Assembly (NCBI GenBank): GCA_023417515.1
Contig: JAEZFL010000099.1
Coordinates: 1 to 19,772, forward strand
DNA from: Pseudomonadota bacterium
GTDB taxonomy: Bacteria > Pseudomonadota > Alphaproteobacteria > Sphingomonadales > Sphingomonadaceae
Length of the DNA: 19,772 nt
Direction of reading: 5' to 3'
The translations under genes and the position numbers were made by a program. Of this stretch, positions 14,882 to 19,772 are shown piece by piece. The first letter of the stretch is position 1. Every line of letters starts with the position of its first letter. Below the pieces are notes generated by a model that was not told the DNA's origin, searched no databases, and worked only from the letters and a program-made list of their open reading frames with translations.

Positions 14882-15250
14882 TCAGAGCACGGCGCGGCGG
14901 TTGAGATCGTGGCCGAGGGCGACGATCAGCACGCCGAGGATCGAATAGAGCGTGCCGCCATTTTCGTGGCCGATGTAGAGCGAGCCGGCCATCACGCCGA
15001 GGCCGAGGCCGCCGACCGAGGCGGGAAGCATGAAGCCGTGGGCGCGGATCCCGCGGCCGAGGCCGATCACCCCGAGCACGAGGGCGATGCTCATGCCGAC
15101 TTCGTGGAAGATGGGATCGAGAAGGAAGGTGCCGGCCGACGCGAGCACCGCGATCGCCACCGCGCTGGCAATGCAGTGGACGAAGCACAGGCCCGACAGG
15201 CCGATGGCCAGCCGGTCGATGAGACCATCCCTGTTTACGCCTGCAATCAC
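14882..15250 (-). CDS. MerC domain-containing membrane protein
   Basis: This 122-aa protein has about four hydrophobic helices. The first holds Cys22-x-x-His25-Cys26 in LCFVHCIAS, matching the MerC-domain pattern (mercury importers have a Cys pair at this place). The end of the protein carries ALGHDLNRR, another family mark. The start is a GTG at 15250 preceded by AAGGACGG. In this lineage such genes are found beside a zur gene, which suggests a role in zinc or another soft metal rather than mercury; there are no merA, merP or merT neighbours. Promoter at 15275-15303. Transport itself has not been shown by sequence. Confidence 0.85.
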   Translation of the reverse strand: MIAGVNRDGLIDRLAIGLSGLCFVHCIASAVAIAVLASAGTFLLDPIFHEVGMSIALVLGVIGLGRGIRAHGFMLPASVGGLGLGVMAGSLYIGHENGGTLYSILGVLIVALGHDLNRRAVL

Positions 15251-15273
15251 CGAGCGTCCGTCCTTCCCGGAGC

Positions 15274-15310
15274 TGTTATAAGGTATCGATCCTGCCGTGA
15301 CAATATAACA
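15274..15310. promoter_or_regulatory. Candidate Zur operator: inverted TGTTATA half-sites
   Basis: TGTTATA at 15274-15280 and its exact inverse TATAACA at 15304-15310 are 23 bases apart, about three helical turns centre to centre. TGTTATA is the half-site of the enterobacterial Zur palindrome (TGTTATA-N-TATAACA). One copy covers the -10 box and the other abuts the -35 box of the merC-domain/zur promoter, so binding would repress it. Zur recognition is inferred from the half-site and gene context. Confidence 0.45.
15275..15303 (-). promoter_or_regulatory. Near-consensus promoter of the merC-domain/zur operon
   Basis: On the minus strand TTGTCA (15303-15298) and TATAAC (15280-15275) are exactly 17 bases apart. 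Each box is 5/6 to sigma-70 consensus, the best promoter in the window. The predicted start is near 15268, about 18 bases before the GTG. Confidence 0.7.
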
Positions 15311-15356
15311 TTGGCCTTAAAGTTCCGTCATTGGCAGCGGCGACGGGAACGGCCAT

Positions 15357-16415
15357 ATGGCCGTGGCCATGCATGCCCCTGCCGACACTGCCGTCGCCCG
15401 GCCCCGCGCCATCGCCAACTGGCTGCTTTTCGTCGCGGCCCTCGTCTTCATCATGATCGTCGTCGGCGGAATCACCCGGCTCACCGAATCGGGCCTGTCG
15501 ATCACCCGCTGGGATCCGGTCAGCGGCACCATCCCCCCGCTCAGCGAGGCGGACTGGCAGCGGGAATTCCAGCTCTACCGCGAGAGCCCGCAATATCAGC
15601 TGGTCAATCGCGGCATGACGATGGACGATTTCAAGTTCATCTTCTTCTGGGAATATATCCACCGGCTGCTCGGGCGGCTGATCGGGCTCGCCTTCGCGCT
15701 TCCGCTTGCATGGTTCGCGGTGAAGCGGGCGATCCCGCGGGGCTACGGCTGGAAGCTGGTCGCCCTGCTCGCGCTCGGCGGCCTGCAAGGCTTCATCGGC
15801 TGGTGGATGGTCGCGTCGGGCCTGATCGATGTGCCGGAGGTGAGCCACATCCGCCTGGCCGTTCACCTGCTCACCGCCTTGACGATCTTCGGGGCCCTGA
15901 TCTGGGTGGCGCTGGACCTGCGCGCGCTCGCGCGATCGCCCGGGATGCGGCCGGCGCGGCTCACGCTGACCGCGATCTGGGCCTTGTGCCTGCTGTTCGT
16001 GCAGATGCTGTTCGGCGCCTATGTCGCAGGGCTGGAGGCGGGATATGCGTTCAATTCCTGGCCGCTGATGGGCGATGAATTCTATCCGCGCGCGGCGGAG
16101 TGGATGCAGCCGGCGCTGAGGAACTTCGTCGACAATCCGGTGACCGTGCAGTTCGTCCATCGCTGGCTCGCCTTCGCGGTCGCGGCCGTGGTCGGGCTGG
16201 TCGCGCTCCAGGCCTGGCAAAAGGGCGACAGACTGCAGGCCGGCGTGCTGGCCGTGGCGATCCTCGTGCAGATCCAGCTCGGCATCCTCACCATCCTCAC
16301 CGGCGTCGAGCTTTGGATCGGAGTCGCCCACCAGGGCATGGCGGCGCTGCTGCTCGGGGCTCTGCTGATGACCGCGCACAAGCTGGGGCAGCGGCGCGAA
16401 ACGGCCGCGCCATGA
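15357..16415 (+). CDS. ctaA: Heme A synthase (COX15/CtaA family)
   Basis: This multi-pass membrane enzyme oxidises the methyl group of heme O to give heme A for aa3-type cytochrome oxidases. The 352-aa protein has eight hydrophobic helices and the four expected histidines: FFWEYIHRLLGR, SHIRLAVHLLTA, VQFVHRWLAF and GVAHQGMAALLLG. The first helix is followed by GGITRLTESGLSITRW, the family signature loop. The start is ATG 15357 or, less likely, 15369. It reads away from the merC-domain gene and overlaps cutA by four bases (ATGA). Heme A demand implies an aa3 oxidase encoded elsewhere. Confidence 0.95.
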   Translation: MAVAMHAPADTAVARPRAIANWLLFVAALVFIMIVVGGITRLTESGLSITRWDPVSGTIPPLSEADWQREFQLYRESPQYQLVNRGMTMDDFKFIFFWEYIHRLLGRLIGLAFALPLAWFAVKRAIPRGYGWKLVALLALGGLQGFIGWWMVASGLIDVPEVSHIRLAVHLLTALTIFGALIWVALDLRALARSPGMRPARLTLTAIWALCLLFVQMLFGAYVAGLEAGYAFNSWPLMGDEFYPRAAEWMQPALRNFVDNPVTVQFVHRWLAFAVAAVVGLVALQAWQKGDRLQAGVLAVAILVQIQLGILTILTGVELWIGVAHQGMAALLLGALLMTAHKLGQRRETAAP

Positions 16416-16741
16416 GCGGGGCGGCGATCGTCACCGTCTATGCGACCTTCGCGGACGCGGACGAGGCCGAGCGCATCGCCGGGATATTGGTCGAGGAGCG
16501 CCTCGCCGCCTGTGCCAACATCCTCGGGACATGCCGCGCCATCTATCGCTGGCAGGGCGCGATCGAGCGGGGCGAGGAGGTCGCCGCCTTGCTCAAGACG
16601 CGTGCGGACATGGCCGACAGGCTGATCGCGCGCCTGGCCGAGCTGCACAGCTACGACGTTCCGGCGGCGGCCGTGTGGCCCATCGCCCAAGCGCTGCCCG
16701 CTTACGCGCAATGGGTGCGGGACGAGACGTCCGACTCCTAG
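16412..16741 (+). CDS. cutA: Divalent-cation tolerance protein CutA
   Basis: This small trimeric protein of 109 aa is of the CutA1 family, linked to copper tolerance in E. coli although its biochemical role is unsettled. Family residues are visible: VTVYATFADADEAERIA at the N-terminus, LAACANILG, YRWQG, the glutamate pair EEVAALLKT, and the C-terminal helix motif HSYDVPAAAVWPI. The ATG overlaps the ctaA stop (ATGA), implying translational coupling. A longer frame upstream lies within ctaA and is not coding. Confidence 0.94.
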   Translation: MSGAAIVTVYATFADADEAERIAGILVEERLAACANILGTCRAIYRWQGAIERGEEVAALLKTRADMADRLIARLAELHSYDVPAAAVWPIAQALPAYAQWVRDETSDS

Positions 16742-16743
16742 TT

Positions 16744-16828
16744 CGTCATTCCGCGCCAGGCCGGAACCTCCCTGCCTCCCTTCCCGCCGAATGAAGACCG
16801 TGAGATTCCGGCTTGCGCTGGAAAGACG
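16744..16828. repeat. Decayed 85-bp paired-hairpin element
   Basis: Inverted arms at 16744-16768 and 16804-16828 agree at about 18 of 25 positions: CGTCATTCC...GCCGGAACC against the complement of the other end. It begins three bases past the cutA stop and ends 47 bases before the symporter start. Size and GTCA start match the elements at 3827-3908 and 18167-18247, but the TCCA/TGGA parts are lost. Confidence 0.55.
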
Positions 16829-16874
16829 GATTGGGGACACGCCGGAACCGCCTCGGCGGCAGGGGACCCGTTGA

Positions 16875-18155
16875 ATGTCGCAGCCCACCCGAATCCTGCT
16901 CGCTCTCGTCATCGGCCTTGCCGCCGGCATCGCCGCGGTGGCGAGCGGCGGCGGCTGGGTCGACCGCTCGGTGGCGCTGGCCGAACCGGTTGGCGGCATG
17001 TGGCTCAACGCGCTCCGGATGACGATCGTGCCGCTGGTCGTGTCATTGCTGGTGACCGGGATCGCGGCTTCCGCGGCGGCGGCGCGCGCGAGCAAGCTGG
17101 CGACACGGGCGCTGGTGCTGTTCGTGACGCTGCTGTGGATCTCGGCGATCGCCGCGGCGGTGCTGACGCCCTTGTTCCTGAACCTGTTCCCGCTGCCGGC
17201 GGAATCGGCGGAGGCGCTTCGCGGCGCGCTTAGCAGCAGCACCGAGAGCGTGGGCAGCGCGCCGAGCTTCGGCGATTTCCTTCAGTCGATCGTGCCGAGC
17301 AACGTCGTGGCCGCGGCGGCGGAGGACGCGATCCTGCCTCTCATCCTGTTCACGATGGTGTTCGCCTTCGCCGTGGTGCGGCTGCCCGAGGAGCCGCGCG
17401 AGCGCCTGGTCGGCCTGTTCCAGGCGATCGCCGACACGATGCTGATCGTGATCAACTGGATCTTGTGGATCGCGCCGATCGGCGTGTTCGCGCTGGCCTA
17501 TGTCGTCGGCGCGCGGGCCGGCGCCGGTGCGTTCGGGGCCCTGCTCCATTATGTGCTGATCGTGTCCGCGGTGGGCGTGGTGATCTGGCTCTCCGCCTGG
17601 CCGTTGGCGCTGGTCGGCGGGCGGTTGCCGCTCGGCCGCTTCACCCGCGCGATCGCGCCGACCCAGGGGATCGCGTTCAGCACCCAATCGTCGCTCGCCA
17701 CCCTCCCCGCCATGCTCAAGTCGGCCGAGCGCCTCGACGTGCCGGTGGCGGCGTCCGGCGTCGCGTTGCCTATGGCGGTGGCGGTGTTCCGGGCGACCGG
17801 GCCGGCGATGAACCTCGCGGTGGCGATCTACATCGCTTACTGGTTCGGCCACGAATTGACGGCTGCGCAAATCGCGATCGGGATCGCGGCTGCAGCGACC
17901 ACGACAATGGGCGCGGTCGGCATTCCGGGGCAGGCGAGCTTCGTCACCTCGATCGCGCCGATCTGCATCGCGATGGGCCTGCCGATCGAGCCGCTGGCGC
18001 TGCTGATCGCGGTCGAGGTGCTGCCCGACATCATCCGCACGCTCGGCAATGTCAGCATGGACGTGGCGGCGAGCGCGACCGCGGCGCGCATCAGCGGCTT
18101 CCGGGCGGAGGAAGCGACGACCGAGCAGGACCAGCTGCTGGCGGGGGGCGAGTAA
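16875..18155 (+). CDS. Dicarboxylate/amino acid:cation symporter (DAACS family)
   Basis: This 426-aa inner-membrane secondary transporter of the GltP/DctA group imports acidic amino acids or C4-dicarboxylates with protons or sodium. It has the alternating hydrophobic segments of the family, the GGMWLNALRMTIVPLVV segment near 40-57, and the substrate-binding hairpin with its serine-rich stretch FSTQSSLATLP at about 273-283. The later TTTMGAVGIPG and EVLPDIIRTLGNVSMD segments hold the Asp and Asn residues used for ion and substrate binding. The ATG at 16875 follows AGGGG. It stands alone between two hairpin elements. Substrate is not determinable; DctA or GltP would be a guess. Confidence 0.93.
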   Translation: MSQPTRILLALVIGLAAGIAAVASGGGWVDRSVALAEPVGGMWLNALRMTIVPLVVSLLVTGIAASAAAARASKLATRALVLFVTLLWISAIAAAVLTPLFLNLFPLPAESAEALRGALSSSTESVGSAPSFGDFLQSIVPSNVVAAAAEDAILPLILFTMVFAFAVVRLPEEPRERLVGLFQAIADTMLIVINWILWIAPIGVFALAYVVGARAGAGAFGALLHYVLIVSAVGVVIWLSAWPLALVGGRLPLGRFTRAIAPTQGIAFSTQSSLATLPAMLKSAERLDVPVAASGVALPMAVAVFRATGPAMNLAVAIYIAYWFGHELTAAQIAIGIAAAATTTMGAVGIPGQASFVTSIAPICIAMGLPIEPLALLIAVEVLPDIIRTLGNVSMDVAASATAARISGFRAEEATTEQDQLLAGGE

Positions 18156-18166
18156 GTCACCCCACT

Positions 18167-18247
18167 GTCATTCCCGCGAAAGCGGGAATCCAACGTCTCA
18201 CTTCCGGCGCAGCAAAGGCGGCTGGATCCCCGCTTCGCGGGGATGAC
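18167..18247. repeat. 81-bp paired-hairpin element between convergent genes
   Basis: The layout is GTCA, a hairpin (TTCCCGC-GAAA-GCGGGAA), TCCA, 30 bases, TGGA, a second hairpin (TCCCCGC/GCGGGGA), TGAC. The halves are near-perfect inverse copies. It starts 12 bases past the symporter stop and ends 20 bases before the amidohydrolase stop, so it can act as a bidirectional transcription end. It shares the frame of the element at 3827-3908, with different stems. Confidence 0.9.
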
Positions 18248-18267
18248 ACGTCGGTGTCAGTCCCTTC

Positions 18268-19674
18268 CTATTGCCGCGGCGTGTAGGCGTGCGGGAGATT
18301 GCCTTCCGTCGGCGTGCGATAGCGGTCGCGCAGGCGCGTCTGGCGGTTTTCCAGGCTCTGCTGGACGCCGTCGATCCACACCGCCTCGACTCCGGTCGAC
18401 AGCTCGAGCGGGTCGCCGTCCCAGATCACCACGTCGCCGCGGCGGCCGGGGCGGAGCGAACCGATCTCGCCGCCCAGACCCATCGCTTCGGCCGGGCGCG
18501 CGCTGATCGCGGCGAAGGCCTCGGCCCAGCTCAGGCCGGTCGCGCCGGGGATTCGGTTCAACGCGACGAGGTTGCCGGCATATTGCGGCATCAGCCGAAT
18601 CTGACGGGTCTCGTCGTCATTGATGTGGCCGATGCCGACGGTGACTCCGGCGGCGCGCAGGCGGCCGACGTTCGACTGGGTCGCGGCGAGCTGCTCGAAG
18701 GTCGCGGGCAGATCGTTGAGCGCGTTGGCGATGACCGGGACGCCGGCGGCGCGGATCTGGTCCGCCACGCGCCAGCCCTCGGTCGCTCCGACCAGAACGA
18801 TTCGAAGGTTCGGGAATTCGTGCTTCAACGCCAAGGTCTGAAGGATGTCGCTGGCGCGCTCGACATGGACGAGCAGCGCCTGCTCGCCGCGCACCACCGG
18901 AACGAGCGCGGCGGCGTCGAAGCGCGTGAGCAGAACGTCGCTGGCGCGCTCGCGGGTCGGCTCGAACATGCGGAAGTCGGGCTGGTCCTCAAGCATCGGC
19001 TGGTCGGACAGAGCGTCGGGCCGGCGGGTGCCGGAACGGCCGGGAATGTTGAGCCGAAGCTGCCCCGCCTCGCGCAGCGCATTGCGAAGCAGGGTATGGG
19101 CCGAGGCGCGGCTTCCGCCGGCGCGCTGGCCGCCGGCCTCGCCGAGCTCGACATATTGGAAGGCGCGGCGGCGCGTGATCGGGTCCATGTCGGAGCCGAG
19201 ATCGATGACCGCGCCCTGCCCGCCGAACATGCCGGACGAGGCCTGCGGCGCGACCACGGCGCGGGTCACCCCGGCGGCCCGGTTGACCGCGATCGCCGAG
19301 GCCTGAGGGTTGATCGCCGGAGCGACGTCGATCGCCGCGCTGAACGGGCTGTTGCTGGCGCCGGTGTCGTTACTGGCGTTGGCGGCGTCGACCTCGGCAA
19401 GGCCGATCCGCGAGAAGCCGGAGACAAGGCCCGGGGTCACCCAGCGGCCGTTGGCGTCGACCACCTGGGCCCCGGCCGGGACCGCCACCCCGGCGCCGGC
19501 CGCGACGACACGGCCGTTGCGGATGACCACGGTGCCGCCATCGATCGGCTCGCTGCCGTCGCCGATGACGACCCGGCCATTGGTGATGGCAATCGTCTGG
19601 GCGAGAGCGGGAGCGGTGCCGATAAGCAGGGCGCCGGCCGCGGCCGCGGCCTTGAGCAGGGTCAGCGCCTTCAT
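18268..19674 (-). CDS. Secreted amidohydrolase-family protein lacking the HxH motif
   Basis: This 468-aa protein has a Sec signal peptide (about residues 1-25, cleavage near APALA-QT), so it should be periplasmic. The N-terminal beta-sandwich (IAITNGRVVIGDG, GTVVIRNGRVVAAG, VVDANGRWVTPGL) and C-terminal LRPGRRGDVVIWDGDPLE are those of the imidazolonepropionase-like amidohydrolase branch. Where active members have PGLxDxHxH, this one reads PGLVSGFSRIGL, so the first metal-binding histidines are absent. Other histidines remain (LVHVERAS, GIGHINDDE). It may be an inactive partner of the upstream paralogue or use a different chemistry. The ATG at 19674 lies seven bases after GAGGGGG and overlaps the upstream stop (ATGA). 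Substrate unknown. Confidence 0.88.
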   Translation of the reverse strand: MKALTLLKAAAAAGALLIGTAPALAQTIAITNGRVVIGDGSEPIDGGTVVIRNGRVVAAGAGVAVPAGAQVVDANGRWVTPGLVSGFSRIGLAEVDAANASNDTGASNSPFSAAIDVAPAINPQASAIAVNRAAGVTRAVVAPQASSGMFGGQGAVIDLGSDMDPITRRRAFQYVELGEAGGQRAGGSRASAHTLLRNALREAGQLRLNIPGRSGTRRPDALSDQPMLEDQPDFRMFEPTRERASDVLLTRFDAAALVPVVRGEQALLVHVERASDILQTLALKHEFPNLRIVLVGATEGWRVADQIRAAGVPVIANALNDLPATFEQLAATQSNVGRLRAAGVTVGIGHINDDETRQIRLMPQYAGNLVALNRIPGATGLSWAEAFAAISARPAEAMGLGGEIGSLRPGRRGDVVIWDGDPLELSTGVEAVWIDGVQQSLENRQTRLRDRYRTPTEGNLPHAYTPRQ

Positions 19675-19772
19675 TTCGTGTCCCCCTCGCCGGGCTGGCC
19701 GAGCTCGAAGTCGGAGACCGGTCGAAGTTGCGGGTTGTTCATGTCGTAGAGCAGGGCGCCGTCGATCCACAC
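19671..19772 (-). CDS. C-terminal end of an upstream amidohydrolase (partial)
   Basis: The last 33 codons of a gene cut by the window end read VWIDGALLYDMNNPQLRP and finish in ELGQPGEGDTK before TGA. The VWIDG strand corresponds to VWIDGVQQS near the end of the following gene, so this is most likely a paralogous amidohydrolase. Its stop overlaps the next start (ATGA), which makes the two a translationally coupled tandem pair. Whether it keeps the HxH motif cannot be seen here. Confidence 0.75.
   Translation of the reverse strand: MWIDGALLYDMNNPQLRPVSDFELGQPGEGDTK

Noticed and set aside
14835..15188. Long upstream extension of the zur frame
   Set aside because: It overlaps the MerC-domain gene, which is clearly coding in another frame; the His-rich MTAHVHH start fits the family length.
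16100..16411. Upstream extension of the cutA frame
   Set aside because: It is a shadow of ctaA; the ATGA overlap start gives a full-length CutA.
3827..18247. Palindromic repeats considered as CRISPR
   Set aside because: Copies are far apart, inverted within each unit and lack regular spacers; there are no cas genes.

Overview
The window looks like chromosomal DNA of a GC-rich alphaproteobacterium, most likely a sphingomonad. This rests on the high GC, frequent GTG/TTG starts, a merC-domain/zur pair divergent from ctaA-cutA, a proC/YbjN/ubiK/tspO neighbourhood, and GTCA-ended intergenic hairpin pairs. It is an inference from family resemblance and layout; no database was searched.

Region by region. 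(1) 1-880 is the only accessory-looking stretch. It holds a fragmentary MobA/MobL-like protein with a probable out-of-frame 5' part, a possible 49-codon ORF and a palindrome, all directly 3' of a tRNA-Gln(TTG) gene (880-954), a classic integration target. (2) 1060-6326, all on the minus strand, reads in transcription order tspO, ubiK, a YbjN-domain protein, proC, ilvE, amaB (ALDH7). Two palindromic intergenic elements flank proC. (3) 6385-10555 is an RND efflux adaptor-permease operon. (4) 10660-14242 carries tlyA, a DUF6766-like membrane protein on the opposite strand, a small lipoprotein coupled to dxs, and dxs itself. (5) 14370-16741 has merC-domain gene and zur on the minus strand, divergent from ctaA-cutA. 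The intergenic region holds a near-consensus promoter framed by two inverted TGTTATA half-sites. (6) 16875-19772 has a dicarboxylate/amino acid:cation symporter converging on a tandem pair of amidohydrolase-family genes; the second lacks the usual HxH metal motif and the first is cut by the window end.

Most of the window is housekeeping and transport. Themes that link neighbours are proline/branched-chain/lysine-type amino-acid metabolism (proC, ilvE, amaB), respiratory cofactor assembly (ubiK, ctaA), metal homeostasis (zur, merC-domain, cutA), isoprenoid and ubiquinone precursor supply (dxs), and drug export.

I did not find a clear new multi-gene system. The strongest leads are a family of about 82-bp paired-hairpin elements with a common frame but different stems, a transposable-looking palindrome that supplies the proC ribosome binding site, the candidate Zur operator, a G-tract frameshift in the MobL-like gene beside tRNA-Gln, and the motif-less amidohydrolase.
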